Shown here: one piece after another, positions 47,036 through 61,508 of the stretch
Layout of the letters: each line of letters begins with the position of its first letter
Position numbering within the stretch: position 1 is the first letter of the stretch
Source: Saccoglossus kowalevskii
Taxonomy: Eukaryota > Hemichordata > Enteropneusta > Harrimaniidae
NCBI RefSeq assembly: GCF_000003605.2
Contig: NW_003114461.1
Span: 486,654 to 550,653, forward strand
Direction of reading: 5' to 3'
Length of the DNA stretch: 64,000 bases
Notes under the pieces: generated by a model
Told to the model about the DNA's origin: nothing
Seen by the model: only the letters and a program-made list of their open reading frames with translations
Database searches by the model: none
Program-made: the position numbers and the translations under genes

Positions 47036-47155
47036 AAAATTAAAATATCATGGGAGTGTGTAATGGCAAAAGTCGGGTTATCGCAAAATAATGTTTATGA
47101 AATGTTTCGCGGGAACCCGGCTTTAACCATTTATACACTCACATATTTAATTTTA
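47036..47155. mobile_element. Fold-back (inverted-repeat) element
   Basis: Arms of about 40 bp, 47036-47079 and 47114-47155, are imperfect inverted repeats (AAAATTAAAATATCATGGGA and AAAGTCGGGTT on the left; AACCCGGCTTT and TATTTAATTTT on the right). The loop is about 35 bp. The flanks are AT-rich, so a target duplication is unclear. Confidence 0.6.
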
Positions 47156-47159
47156 TTTA

Positions 47160-49227
47160 ATTAAACACCAACAAATAAGAGACTGTATGCCAGTCTAGCG
47201 GGTAAATTGTATCAGCGCATATGTTGTCTGCTTGATAAAGCAATGGGAAATGTAAGATATGTACTATCGGATGATATAGATTGGCCAAATGGAGAAATGC
47301 ACGCCGTCTAAATTATTATGACAGTTCTACAGAATTGCCACGAATGTCACGTGACAAATGGTATTTCCATTACGGCCAGGAGTTCAGTCATTATGTGACA
47401 TCGTTGGTTGAACTCCGAAATTTCGGCTCCAGATAACGAACTCAAACATTGGCTAAAAATAGAGGATCGGGAATACTCTCACGAAAGAACACATCTGAGA
47501 GAGATACATCCACCCAAACATTATTCACACAGTGTTACATTGTTCCAACGAAATAAGTATATTTACTGTCATGTCCAGTTAAACTGGAAATATCGCGTGA
47601 TTACGAATATCACGTCTAAAAGGTAAATGTTCACGTTATGTGTAGTCGGTGTTCCTCTGTCACCAACAGCGCGTATATTAAACCCATATAATTTAATTTT
47701 TTTTCTCAAACACAAACGTTGAACGGGTCCGTGCTTCTTTGTATATATATATATATATGCATTTTTAAAGCCGAAACAAGATGCATGATATCTTGCGAGG
47801 AATTATGATCATTGATATCGCCAGCTTACGAAGTATTGTGTTTTAATCGCGCGAGACTATGACGTCAATTGCGGTAAGTGAGTAACACCGAGTACACAAC
47901 GAGATCCTCGAGGTGGCCATATAAAAAGTACTTTACAGAATAAAAATCATAATGTTAATAAAAAGTATAAACACCAGTTTCTATGTTTTCAATTTTCAGT
48001 TCATTAAAGATGAAGACAAATATCCGTAATATTACAGTTACAGGGTAAAAAAATACAACAATAAAAGAATGCGGTTGTCTTAAGTTACACTGACACGGCC
48101 ATGTAAGTCGGTTGCTAGCAAACTGTTTATCTGCAGGACGAGCCCAGTTTTAAATAAGTTTCCATCTGTTTGGAGTCAAACTAAAGATGTTTTTGTCTTT
48201 GAAAATCGACGAATGGGCGTACAGAAAGGTGCCCTTTGAGCCGGGCAAAAACAGGGAGATCTCTGTCACACAAAGAGCGTATTGGCGAACGAAGGAAAAG
48301 GGGGGAGGGGGAGGGAAGTAATACAAATAAATAATCAAATTTTAAATTGTACTTTTTAAATATACAAGTGGTCTAAATTGCGCAATGCAAACTTACGGTA
48401 TCTGCACATTTTCTGAGGAATAATACTAACATTATTTACACTTAAAAATTCAAATACATCTGCTATAATATAGTACACCGGGAAATCAATTTACGATGAC
48501 GTCAAGATTGCGTCAGTTACGTCACATACATCACTCGAGTCCTATACAAATGTTACACAATTTAACAAGTTTGTTGGAGCGCAATCGTCCTGCCAATGTC
48601 ATTTGCACGGTTATAACACAGATGCACGACGATTATCTGGTATCACAACAACGGTCTCCCTCTGTTATACGAGTCTAGCTACCACAGTGAACCTACTATG
48701 TACAATGTAAGGAAGCAACTACTAGTATGTCAAAATACCATACTTAAACGCACAACGGATTAACTTAGACGTGACGCGGTATAGTTTAAGTTGTGCATAT
48801 GAGTTTCATCACGACGAACTTAAGTACCATGGACAACTTTACCGGTAGAAAAAAACACTGTAATGGAATGGTGATCTTTTTTTCATACACAAAAGACACT
48901 TTACCTTCACATTATGACGATCGCCTACACGCCATCAATGATAAATTGTAATATCTACAAATTTACTAACATCTAGAATTTTAAGTTTAATAGCGACGGA
49001 GATGCGCGTATTTCGGAGAATAAAATGCGCGTCGAGTCAAGTAAATCTGGTGCAGGATAAATAGGTGCTCATTAACCTATGAATGTAGTATGAAGTATAC
49101 ATTCTAAAACGTTTAATTTCACAAATGTACTTTTTTCGAGAATATACTTCTCAGCTTTGCAGTCACGCCATGTTTAGCACACCTCACAGCTGAACAACAA
49201 TGAGATGTACACAATGATGCACGACGT
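47160..49227. other. 3' flank of the TSP1-CUB gene, nothing else recognised
   Basis: The part next to 49228 should be the 3' UTR of the minus-strand gene. I see no canonical polyadenylation signal in the first several hundred bases on that strand. A (TA)n run lies at about 47740-47758. Confidence 0.4.
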
Positions 49228-51188
49228 TCAGATGGTTGGCGGCTGGAAGTTTGCATTTATTGAATCAAGATTGTCATTGACGTTGTAACCAGGAGTTGCA
49301 GGTTTAAAACTATCTTGATAATGGTGGTAGACAGGCTCCATGTTGAAGTACGATCCTGGCAGCGACGGCATATAGTCGTCATATTCGTACTCCTCCTGGG
49401 AGATTGAAAAATCGCTCTGTCCATGTTTGTGCAATCTTCTAGGCGTTCCAGGTCCACTACTTGTCCGCGATCGAGAAGATGGCGTATCGGGTCTCCTATT
49501 TTTGCTAACATGACTAGGTATGAAGGGTACAATATTTTCTGGACTAGTTGTTCTAAGTGTATTGCCAGCTGACAACGTCCTCCTTTCTAAAGGCTTAGGA
49601 TCATTATACCTACTAGGATTCGGATCACTAAGAACATCACCTTCAGAGTCGGGGCTTCGTGGTCCACCAACTCTATTTTTTGGCAGGCTTTCAGACGAGG
49701 TTATATAACTAAGTCGGAATTGTTCACTTGGCTGTCCTTGCCTTATTCTCCACAATAGCTCCTGTGTGTGTTTTTCCTCTTCTGGTTGTGGAGTGTGGTT
49801 ATTCTCTCGGTATTGCCAGGGATCGGGAGAAACAACTTTCTTGCTTCGACCATCGGCAGTGTCAGAAGAGCCTGAGCGATACATACGAGATATGTTCCTA
49901 ACAGCGTTTTTATCTGATCTTCCAGAACGCTTAAGTTTTTGTTTTTCTCTTAATGGTGATTTTATAGCATTGTTTCGATGATGTCCATTCATTTCATGAG
50001 AATGATCATAAAATGCTGGTCGTGGGGCCTCACGGCCCTGTACTTCAGGAAGAATTCTACCTCTTGTGCCACGAGAGTTATGTTCCCTGCTCTCACGGGG
50101 TGGGGTGCGATCACGATCATTATATCTCCTATGTCTACCACTGCCACCAGACCTCGAACCAGGACTACGATCACGATCACTTCCTCTCCTTTTACCACTA
50201 CCACTACCATGCTCTCTCTTTTTAGGGTAGGAACCATAATAATCTCGTTGATCTCTTTGATTACTCTTCTGTTGCACTGGTTTAGTAGGACTAAGGTCGT
50301 CATCCATATTCCTAGCCACTGCCATACCTAATGGGGTTAGTTTGCCTTCTCTGTTAACATATGGAGCTGAGTTTGCATCACTTGTCATACTTGGTCTACT
50401 CGTGTCACTGTGTCGACTAGATTTCATCTCCCTGGAAGATTTACTGTTCCGATAGTCTGCTCGATTATTAACATGCTTTGGATTGAATGTAGCCTCACTT
50501 CCCATTACACTGTATCCCCTGACTGCATACTCTTCTGGTGTTCGTATGGCTAATGTTGTTGTGTTCATATCTGTTCTACCGCTGCTGTGCCTACTGCTGC
50601 CGCTTAAGGAACCATTCCTACCTCCCAAATGATATGGAGATGATGCGTTCCTGGAATGTTGTCTGCTTTTTTTTGGATGCTTTGGACTATGGGATGGGCT
50701 TGAAATTTTGACTGGTGTTTCATTGCTTTTTCTAGAAATACTCGTGTAAGACGAGTCATGATAAGGCGACGTGTAATGTATTCCAGGTTTCAGCTCCTCG
50801 TTTTCTTTCGCGACTTTGTATAGATGGCTCCTATCTCGCATCTTGCGCATGGTACTGGTGGAAACCTCAGACATGGATGATGTGGGTCCATGGAATAGCC
50901 TTTGCAGACTCTGTCCAGTCGATGACACTTCCAAATTCCAACTGGCACTTCCATGTGAGGTGTCAATCATATTGTGTCCCATATACTCTCCACTGTTCAA
51001 GCCCATATTTCTGTCACGTCGCTTCTTCTGAACCCTCGCCCGAGCGTGTAAGGCGAAAGCAATGCTGGTGATGATGATGATACCACAGATGGCTATGCCC
51101 ACAACAGTGACAACACTGTTCACAATATTTTCGGTAGACATTCCTGTAGACGGTGTCAGCAGTGGTGGTGCAGGTTTAGTTGTGTAAT
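49228..51188 (-). CDS. TSP1-CUB membrane protein, last exon (TM and cytoplasmic tail)
   Basis: The exon begins after TTCATTTCAG (AG at 51190-51189) in phase 1 and runs 652 codons to the stop at 49228. Following the split codon, YTTKPAPPLLTPSTG is a short extracellular stalk. A transmembrane helix (VVTVVGIAICGIIIITSIAF) ends at a basic stop-transfer stretch (HARARVQKKRRDR), giving a type I membrane protein. The remaining roughly 590 residues are cytoplasmic, rich in Ser, Arg, Pro and Tyr, and probably unstructured. A Ser/Arg block (KRRGSDRDRSPGSRSGG) and several TSP/SP sites suggest phosphorylation. The tail ends ANFQPPTI. I recognise no named family with certainty; vertebrate THSD1 also joins TSP1, a TM helix and a long tail, but as I recall lacks a CUB there. 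The splice phase matches the CUB exon at 61509. Confidence 0.88.
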
Positions 51189-54100
51189 CTGAAATGAAAC
51201 ATAAATAAAACAAAATAGTAAATGAAATTTTACTACGTAACCTTTCAACAGCACAATACATACAATCACATGTACGAACACATATGCACTATAAGTCGAT
51301 GGGATTCATTACGCAATACTAATCGCTCCACCCCCACTAAATAATGAAATAGAATTTACTTATTCATTTACTTATATATACACTTTGTCAAAGTATTTTT
51401 ATCGGGGATCATCACAATAAAAAGAAAAAAATATTTCACAGTTTACACAACACGAAAAAAGAAGTATCATGACAAACTGTATAAATCAAATTAAACGGGA
51501 TTGTAACAAATGTCTAAATAAATGTTTCCAATTTGGAACAATATTATATTTCGAACTTTTATAACCAGTGACCAATTAGCATGCTAATATAAATGTAATC
51601 CAGGTTAGAACAGCCCTCGCGCAGGCTTTATTATTATTATAGTGCATGTTTTATTTATAGTTGCAACATATTGAATACTGCTGGCAGGTATATAGATATG
51701 TTTGTTTGTTGTTTTGCGCAGACAACAACACATTGCTACCCTGCTAAAAATAGCGTAATCTCCATTATCGTCGTGGTTATATTACGCCGACACACACGTC
51801 AGTGGATTGGATAGAGTTGACCCAAATTTGGAATGAAAATCTACGTCATGCATACTAGTTTTAGGACAAAGTTAATTTGAAAGCATTTAGTGGCAATATA
51901 AACTCCGTCAGTAAACTACCCAACATATCTGGTTTGGAATTCCAAATTGTTGTGCGTCGCGAGATATCGTTCGCACAGATATCGTGAAAAACAAATTGGG
52001 GAGCAGAATTCCATACTTTCTTCCGATGGTATGCATTAATATATACCGACATTGAAGATACTTTCTCAAACGCAAATGACCAAGTCCGCGATAACCCAAT
52101 GGGAACCAGACCAAAGTTACTTTTACGTCATAAATTAATACATACATATATACCAACACATCAATATGCTGAGTTAAAACGGCGCTCTAAATCTGTCATT
52201 ATGCATGTATGTCAATGTTTGCACTCTGTTTGGAATGATTAATTAGACAGTCCGAACTAGAGAAACTCGTATCAACATAACCTTTGACAAAAATAAATCC
52301 ACGCAAGGTAACATGCTAGTATAAACACACAAAGACTTTGCACTAGGTGTCGATTTTTTCCACGCCCCCCATTCCCTAAAAAAACATTATTCAACAGTTT
52401 TTATGTAGATGTATTTTAGCGAAACTGAAGTTACCAAAGCAAATACTCGGTGAAGTCAGACCTCGTGGCGAATTACAGTTTACATTTCGCTGAGAATTCT
52501 GGGTACATACATACATACATATATACAGTATATACTTATTCAACTGTTTCAATAATTGAACAGGAAAAAACAGATGGAATTGACAACATCATAAGATGAG
52601 CAATTTTGAGAAAGTATAAATAATTTGTCTTTATAGTTTGAATTTTTCCACATTAATGAAATAAATGGAAGTAAAATTTTATATCGAATATCGCGTAAAC
52701 AAAAAAAAATGATTTTACTCGCATTGACTACGTCACGTGGGTCCGATCTCAAAGACGAAGCGGCGCGTCGAATGCTATGCTTTAAGTAACGCCAATCAGA
52801 CATGCGGGTAAGTTAGTCTATAAAAAAAATGTCATGGTAACAGTCGACAAGTGTGCATCATAGTGAATGATACAACTTCCACAACGTATAAACTGTACAT
52901 TATGTAAAAATATTTACAAATAAATTACTGTGCAGCGCAACGGCCTATATAGTATAGAGACAAATGAGTGATTTATTGTATCTACCGCTTGATAAAAAAA
53001 AAATTACTCGTGACAAAGGCTTTTGAAATTGGCGAGTACCTTGTAGGTATTGTACATTTCATATAGATAGTTCTGATAAGAGTGGCATGCACTTTATTTG
53101 ATATTGGTGATTGCATTGAAAACAATGTGTTATATTTGATATTACTCGAAATATTGAAATGTCTACTTAATATTTGTTTTTACTTTCTTACGAACACAGC
53201 ATATAAATAGAAACTCTTGCGGCTCCGCGTCGATACCTATCTATGTACATATATATATAAGACTGCTTAACGTAGTCAGATTTTACGTTCGATGATCAGT
53301 CACGTGTACAACCAAGACTCGAGACAAACAATGCAAGTTGGTTTGCAATGCTTCGATTAACAAAACCCCGAGGTGTTTCCCTTCTACTAAACGCCATGGC
53401 ATTGTGTTGACAGATCGCCGCAAAATGGCGAAAATTATCATGATTAATGTGTTTTGGAGACAAAGGCCTGCCCCAGTTGGCAGTGGCTGGTAATTGTGTT
53501 GTGGCACGTAGTCACGGACTGTGAGCACCAATATTCTCACAGTACACAGTTATGAGTGTACTGAAGTCTGAAAATCTGTCACGCTCGGTTTTTATAACCT
53601 TTGACGATGTTGTAGTATTAGGTAATACAAATAACAATATGGAGCTAATCGATTTGTAGTCACCGTGTATAGTGGCATATTCTTACACCACAGGCACCGC
53701 AGTCTGGTCTATGTTATCCCCCCAAAACGGGGCTAGTTTCTGTTTGACAATGCATTTTTCATTCAACATAAACAATCTAGTGGGAATAGCAACACCGATA
53801 CCCATCATGCATTCCACGTACACGATTCGACTCTAGTCGTAACCGGGCCGGAGATACAACGCCACTGGCACTTACTTGCATAGGCACCGCGAAGCTCCAT
53901 GTCTATACGGCACCATAGTTCATTAAAGCAACCCGTGGCGTAAAGCAAGGACAATAATCACCACCTAAAGTACGCTCTCACTTTGGAGCGCGATATGACG
54001 CCAAAATCTTCTAACAAAATCGTCGTAAAATACCTCCAAATTATATAATCGAGGAAGAAGCGCTAAATGACAGTTCGGTGAATATTTACTCCAATGGTTC

Positions 54101-55715
54101 CGCTGATCATGTTTCATGTGGAAATTTCTTTTTAAATTTCCACCAAAAAATAATGAAGCTTTAATTTGGACTGACACAAGATATGCTTTTTGCAATTTCT
54201 AATTTCGAATTAATGACCACCGTTTTAGTTGCACAAGCTTAAGTTTCAAAATTCCCAAATAAGCTACTAGACAGACCAAAGTAGGCAGGCAGTGCATTTT
54301 TAATTTATGGGTTTCGCGATAAGTTATCGAGTGACCTCATTAGGTGTCCCGAGTCACTCGGATACACATTGCGGCATGGTGTGGTTACCCACAGTCACCA
54401 CGTGAGAGGAGTATGGGTCCGCCCGCAAAGATATCGCATTTCCGGCGCGGTTGATGTATTTTGTTTTGAAGTATAAATATCAAAAATAAAAAAGATAAAT
54501 ATAAATTAATACACATATTTTTTATATATAGGATTATTTTTAATTTTATATTTGTTCTGATGCAGTCAAACGAATTTAAATGAAGAGAGTCGAAACCTGC
54601 ATTTTTCACAATTGTTCCGTATTTCTTAACCCATTAAATATAATACTTAGCAACAATTATCGGTATGATGAAGATATGTAAAAACACCGAGGCAGCTGCA
54701 AGGTTAATTTCAGTTCTCACACACAAAAAGTCGCACGTAGCGATGTGTACGTTTACACAATTGTTACATCTCTAAGTGCGTGTCATAGTGTTCACATGAA
54801 GCACATGATCAACTTAAAAACTTACGCACAGGAACCTTATTAGCTCAATAAGAGATTCAAATACCAGTACTGTATACTTTGCATACAGCGACAGAGGGGC
54901 AGATATGACAGTGATTCTACACAACGCATGTGTTAAGGAGTCTCACCGGGTTATAGAGTAACCTAAATCATGAATGAGAAGTGGAAATAAGGTAGCTACT
55001 AGTAGTTTTCCCGCCTCTACTGTCATACAAGTAATAACATAATAAACTTTTTAGCAGCATATAAGGAAATCATATAAACAAGCGTTACATCAAAGGGCAA
55101 GGCTGGTTATGTTTGTGCATGGCGGCGGAACGCCATGTATAACTAAAATACGTTTATTTTGACATTTGTTAACCAAAAACAAACATAATGATGTGACGTC
55201 ATAAGAGTTGATTGTGTGGTATTGGAGATTGATATCCCAACCATTACATTCAATCTGTGAAAGTGGTGTATCGAATACCAAGCTGGTACTTTCTTATTTT
55301 ACTTTTGTACAAAAGCAGTCTGATTGTCCATATGACATACAAAACGTAACTTCATTTTGCATAAAATTTGAACATTGTGTTTCATAGTACCTCTTGAATA
55401 ATACAGTAACGGTAAGATTTGTCATAGGGTAAATGTCTTGTTTTGACAATAAACGTAGCAGTAGTTGTTTGATGAACCAATGATACCGCCAGTGCGTCTG
55501 CGCTTCGAATTACATGCACTGATATGTAAATCAGGGACGCATGCGTACTAGCGTTTTTCATTAATTCATGCAACTAATTGTACTATGTACACGAATATCT
55601 GTTACCAAAAGAACACGTTTAATAATTATCTGAACACTGTGAAAAAAAACTTACAAAATTGTAAATAGCATCACAGTACACTGATGCCGAGAAACTTTCA
55701 TCGAATGACTTGTAC

Positions 55716-55906
55716 CATAGACCCTCTAAAAGGAGGATAGGAAACTGCGGTATTTCCTCTGATCTATGTAAGTTGTAATCATTTTAATCCCGTTTACCTA
55801 ACGGTTCACGCATAAGCGATAATCTCAACGAAGTCTCGCAAGTTACGTGAAGAGGTTATGCAAAACACTGTGAGATTATGTAAATTACCAAATTAGAGGG
55901 TCTATG
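55716..55906. mobile_element. 191-bp MITE with 14-bp inverted ends and 7-bp target duplication
   Basis: CATAGACCCTCTAA (55716-55729) and TTAGAGGGTCTATG (55893-55906) are perfect inverted repeats. The identical heptamer CTTGTAC flanks both sides (55709-55715 and 55907-55913). No coding sequence lies inside. The 27-bp palindrome at 18675-18701 has the same ends and the same duplication length. A 7-bp duplication is unusual (hAT gives 8 bp), so I do not assign a superfamily. Confidence 0.85.
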
Positions 55907-58900
55907 CTTGTACATACAAGTCGGACATTGACATTGACAATCAAAGAAAGTTCAAATATTTGAAAAAACAGGCAAACATGATGGCGACTGAAAGTCAACA
56001 AGTGAGAATGACATTAAGAATCGCCTAAGTGATCGATAACGTTTTCGAGTGGACAAACGTTGATTCAAATATATTTGTTCAAACCTTGAACTTCACACTC
56101 ATTTGGCCATACGAAGCGTCCTATTTAACTGATATGCCACTTAACAACGAGAGAAGGGGTGAAGTTTTGAGGGGATGGGATAGTAACAGTTCTAATTTTA
56201 AATCACATAGTAAAAAGTGTGAGCAATAACTTAGCTATGTGATGTAGGCAGTGAATTAAATTTAAAAAAGTTGTTTTTGGCTAATTGCATATATATACGC
56301 TATATTATTGGATTAGAGTGTCAATGACTTTGACCAATCGGCCGTGTCTTACAATTTCATTTCTAATAATGTACATGATACTGACAAATTCGCTGTTTCT
56401 CATTTTTTTGGTCGAAAATCTGTTTACGGTAGAAACCTACTCGTGAATGAAAATACCCAAAATTTATTCATTTTGAAAAAAAAGTTGGAATCACTAGCCT
56501 ATCGTTCAAGAAAATGACTTGTACTTTTTTGGAAGGCGGTCATTTTGCGAGCGTTATAACGCGTTCCAAAAGCGGAAATATTATGATTGGACTTCCACCT
56601 TAATCCGTTTTGAACTATCAGAAATTGTCTATGCTAACCGTTGAGTATTAAGAATGGGATATTAATTATTGACAATTACTGTGATTGCATTTATGACTAA
56701 GGAAACTTGAAGGTAATTCCAATGCTGTATTTTGTGAACATGGTTATACAATGGTTGACTCATTAAGAAGGGCGGTATTGTGTTTGATTAACGACAGAAA
56801 ACAAATCTAGCAATTCTTGAAATCGGAGTCTGATAAGACAGGCTATATTTCTCGGATCAGTACTGCTCCTTGTTTGTGACATGTTTTGACGGGGGAAAGG
56901 AACAGACTGACTGGTTTCTCTCATGTCGCAAGTCCGTGATGAGAAACATACAGGCCGGTGTATTGCTGTAACAATTGGCCTACTTATTTCCACTTTCACG
57001 TGCACACGAAGATTTCGAACACTTTGTAGTCGCGAAATACTTTGTTCCAAACTGTCAACAGAATGTCTACTTTCATACCGATAAATTCTATCACACACAC
57101 ACACACACAAAAAAAAAAACATTTTCATCATGGTTGTTCTGAATGCAATAATCCCCTCCCCAAATACGTGTATCCGCCAGAGAGACCGAGAAAACAGCAT
57201 GCTTTCCATTCCACTGACAAGTAGACGACTTTAAAGAAAGAATGCGATATGTTTACTATGGAGGCAGGTGAGTCCGGGGTGCACCTCGCTACTTAGGTGT
57301 ATATTTTATAAGCGTATAGTACATGCCCTTCTCTTGTATTCACATGTTCTTCGATTCCTTTAAGGGAATCATATTTCGGTCGAGACTGAGAGTTAAGCTC
57401 ACTTAACGCAGTAAGTAAACGGCACTGATCATGCCATTACATTCCTACTCAATATGCGACAGCGACTTTGAATACTACGGCAAATTGGACTGTCCGATCA
57501 CCATCCTCCGTGGAATCAGTGTTCTCATCGCCCGAACTGTGACCTCATTAGCCGGTCTCGGATAGGTCGTCCGTGATGACATGGCGTTATCAAACACTAC
57601 ACCTCATCCCGGCAACAGAGCAGACATTCACCGCATAACATTTACCGCCAACAGTAACCAGTTGTGGTACTAACGTCGGGCGACGCGAGGTATAACACGT
57701 AGTTGATGTTTGCACATGAATAGTACTAATTAACGTCGTATACCGGTCAAACTTAAGAAATGTGTTGTCGTGCCGTCACAAAGAATATATAAGTGTTATA
57801 AATATCGCCACGACCTTGTTAGAAGATAGGACTAACTTGAGAGCGAATACGATTTCACCCATTTTTCGCATGGATGCAAAAACACTGCGGTCACGTTGGT
57901 CTGAAAGAAAACGGGCAGTGATACGGCAGTTTGGCGACACTCACTTCAAATTACACCTCACCTAAACGGCAAATGGCAGTAAGACATATACTAACCGGTT
58001 ACTGACACGGTGCTTGTCATAGTCTTCACAGCGTACAGCCAGCAATATCGACTGACCACCTTCCGTGGGCGCCATGCATACTGACCGCGTTCCCTGGTAC
58101 TGTTACAACAATTTGTCCAAATATTACATTTCAACTGCCTTTAGTTCCCGCAAACAAATATTTTCCTTTCAGCTCTAGTCAGCTATGTATTTTGGGGCAA
58201 TAGTACGCGTCGCTGACACACTTGTTTAAAATAAGCACAGGTGTAGTCTTACCGGACACGTGTATGTACGCATGCGCAAGATGGCCACTTGAATTACCAA
58301 GAGGGTTCGGCTCTTTCATGGCGTTTTCCGTGTTTTCATTCGATTAATTCGGTATGCAAGTATTCGTTTAACAGCTAGAATCACTTGAATTTCAAAGGAA
58401 ATTATTCACAACGGATTTCACTCCACCGTGACCATAACCTAAATCTCATACTGAGTACATACAGCTTCTGACAAACAGTTTCACGTCATTTAGCACACAT
58501 CACAACGATATTGTGCCGGACGGACTGTGATTCAAGTTCTCAGCAACGCCATTATAACTTATTGATTAGTTATTACCCTATACCGCAACCTGGACGTTCC
58601 TAAAGTACAGCCTAGATCCTCGAAAAACGGGATTGATGATAAATTTCCCTTTTAAAAATGCAGGATATGGCTTGAACTGTACAATGAGTACAATATTTAA
58701 ACGGGCATGTGTTCGATAATTTAGGAGGTGAACAGTACCGTCTATATGTGCTGTACACTGGATATCACTAACATACGTCAGAGCCACACGTACAGTATAA
58801 AGTACTGTGGATAATATAGTACTACGGATGCGAACACTGGCAGATATCCGGTTCATTTCAATAACGCGTGAATCAATTACCCATGTTGTAATAACCTGGT

Positions 58901-59702
58901 GTAATCACCTTTACGAGGAGTGGCCAAGGTTCATTCTTCTATCCAGCACGCAGTCAATAGCCCGGTCCCCACTTTGAGCTGATCTAGTTCGAAACCACGC
59001 TACAGTGTAATGCCATTCGTGAGTTTAGCGCAATAAAGCAGTGACATTATTCCATGTCAAGCCTTGTCAACATTTAATCGTTTAAGGATGCTGTACACGT
59101 TTTTGGTATTGATTTTCTAAACTGATATTTTCATATAAAATATTTACTGAACAACACAAAGCTATATATTGATGGAAAGCTTATTTCACACTGGATATAA
59201 AATCGACAAGATAGTGTGTGTATGGATGTGTATAGTCACGTGATCTCTGTGTAAACACAGAAAGCCATTTTCGGTAAAAAAAATAATTGAACCAATGAAT
59301 ATTATAGTATGTCACTGTCAATCTGTTTTTGAGAAAAAAACGCTGAAATAATATGCATAAAATGCCATTTTAGCTACGATTTTCAAATACATTTCTTTGT
59401 GGTCTATACAAATATTGTCAATTTTGCAATACCTCTAGACATCAGAAAGTACTTTGTAAGACACTATATATCTTTTTCTAGAGTCACCATATGTAACTAA
59501 GCAACATTTTGAAATATATCCTTGCCACAGTGAACAATAGTAAAATGCTCTAAAACAGGAAAGACATCCATCACAGTATTTTATGGATCCATTTTCTCGC
59601 AACTAAATACGGTGACGTCATATTTTTTATTCATTTTCTTCATCTTTGTAACATGATGTTAGTAATATGTAATAATAAAAACAAGCAGCCTATCGGCTGA
59701 GA

Positions 59703-60280
59703 TAGCTCCGCTGTTAGCAATGCACATTTCAATTAAAGAACTGAAGACATCATTAGAAAATGAACAATATGAATAGTATCAAAGCAATTGCACTTGCGGT
59801 TTTTAACAAGAAGTCGAAAATATCAGTTTTTACCAAAAATGACAAAAATATTCACCAAAATTAGAGAATTGAAGATATCATCACGAAATGAACAAATCTG
59901 AGAGAGGTCCACATGTAGTACCTATATATGTAGTATCAAAGCAATTGGACTTGCGGTTTTTAACAAGAAGTTGAAAATATCAGTTTTTACCAAAAAAGTC
60001 GAAAATATCAGTTTTTACCAAAAATGACAAAAATATTCACCAAAATTAGAGAATTAAAGATATCAACATGAAATGAACAAACCTAAGAGAGGTCTACCCA
60101 AGGTACATATACACCAAGTATCAAAGCATTTAGGCTTGTAGTTTTCAAGAAGAAGTCGAAAAAGTAAAACATTGACACGGACGACGGACGACGACGACGG
60201 ACGACGGACGACGACGACGGACGACGACGGACAATCACTCATATGATAAGCTCCGCTCGACAAAGTCGACAGCGGAGCTA
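59703..60280. mobile_element. Non-autonomous element with TAGCTCCGCTGT ends and GAC-rich satellite
   Basis: TAGCTCCGCTGT (59703-59714) and ACAGCGGAGCTA (60269-60280) are perfect 12-bp inverted ends. If TA is the target, the ends are GCTCCGCTGT. The interior repeats a roughly 120-190-bp unit about three times (AAAGCAATTGCACTTGCGG, AATATCAGTTTTTACCAAAA, AAAATATTCACCAAAATTAG). A (GGACGAC)n-type microsatellite follows at 60179-60231, then a strong hairpin at 60250-60280. Related elements with GGACGAC tails are, as I recall, common in marine invertebrate genomes. Confidence 0.8.
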
Positions 60281-61508
60281 AAAATACAATATTTTTACTT
60301 TTCTGTAACGTTCTCACCTTACGCTAATTTGGATGAAGCAGGGTCTAATCCGGATTAACTAACGCGGTTTATTGCTCTGATAGAAATATCACCAGCAAGC
60401 CGAATTCGATTGCCAATTAGATACGGCCCCTCTGCCCGAAACATTAAATGCGCGTGCGTTCTCAAGCACACATTGGTGCACAAATTGAACGTTGTTAACT
60501 GTAGACAACTTTTTTTTTTTCACAGCGCTAACTTTGAAACCATTATTCCAATTCATCGAGACAGACAATGATTTTAACCTGGTCTAGGGGTGACATATTG
60601 TCGTTACTTGAGCCATAGACGGATGAAAGCGCCCAGATTGAAATTTGAATTTCCGAACATCGGAATTCACAGTTAAGGGTTTACCACCAGAAACTCATGG
60701 AAATTGCTGCTTTGGGACACACATTATCTGTACAAAGAGAATTTTGGAAATGTGTTTGTACAGGAAAATTTCGGGAAAAATACATTCATAAAATAAGCAA
60801 CTTTATATAGGTTCTCTGTTAGTGACGAAGCTTAATTGTACCTCAGTATGTGCTGAGTGAATTGAAGAAATCGATTTAATAGTATAATTAATCATCTTAG
60901 GTGAACACAAATCTGCAGTTTGTTAAATGCACAAAGTGGAAGCCATATTATACAAAGTGCTGAGAATATTAGTTTTTGGTAAACATGACCATCTCCGCTA
61001 TGATGTCGACTAAGCATAGATAAAAACAAAATACGTAACATAGGAGTAAATAATAACATCGTGGTAAAAATCAACAATCAAGCCCAAAAATTGAATGAGC
61101 GTGACCCAAATTGAGAATGGTTTTAACAGTGCGACAACTGGATCATCGTCCGCTCTCAATCACTGGGCCAGAACATTATTCTTTTGATTATTCAAGATGC
61201 ATAGGTTTAACCATGGTACTACACGCACATGCTTTGGTGTAACTAAACACGGTGTATGCGTGGGCATAGATAGCGTGTTTGAATCCGAATCAAGATAACA
61301 TTCGAAATTACAGTGGAGACAAAAAATTCGAATTAAACTAAGCCGAATTCAGTTAAGACGGATTTGATTTAGTTCTAGAGTGGACAGGGTAATATGGACG
61401 GTCTAACGTGGTGGACAGATTTACATTTCAGATATTAGAGTGAATAAAACGGAATCATTCCAAACCAATCATTAACATTTCTCACACACTCAAAAAATGT
61501 AAACTTAC

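Larger units (their letters stand above)
51189..61508 (-). other. 10.3-kb intron of the TSP1-CUB gene
   Basis: Donor GTAAGT (61508-61503) and acceptor CAG (to 51189) fit directly in phase 1. The intron holds MITEs (55716-55906, 59703-60280), a short CA run (about 57093-57108), TACA repeats near 52508 and many short frames. The longest of these (56763-57209, minus, 148 codons) contains SLEQSISRLQSVRNLRVHVK but has no convincing splice sites, so I do not call an extra exon. Confidence 0.6.

Noticed and set aside
49978-50331. Plus-strand frames over the TSP1-CUB last exon
   Set aside because: Antisense of the Ser/Arg-rich tail; no signals of their own.
56763-57209. 148-codon minus-strand frame inside the 10.3-kb intron
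   Set aside because: It includes a CA/poly-A run translated as Cys/Val and Phe, lacks splice sites in the right phase, and the flanking exons already join in frame.
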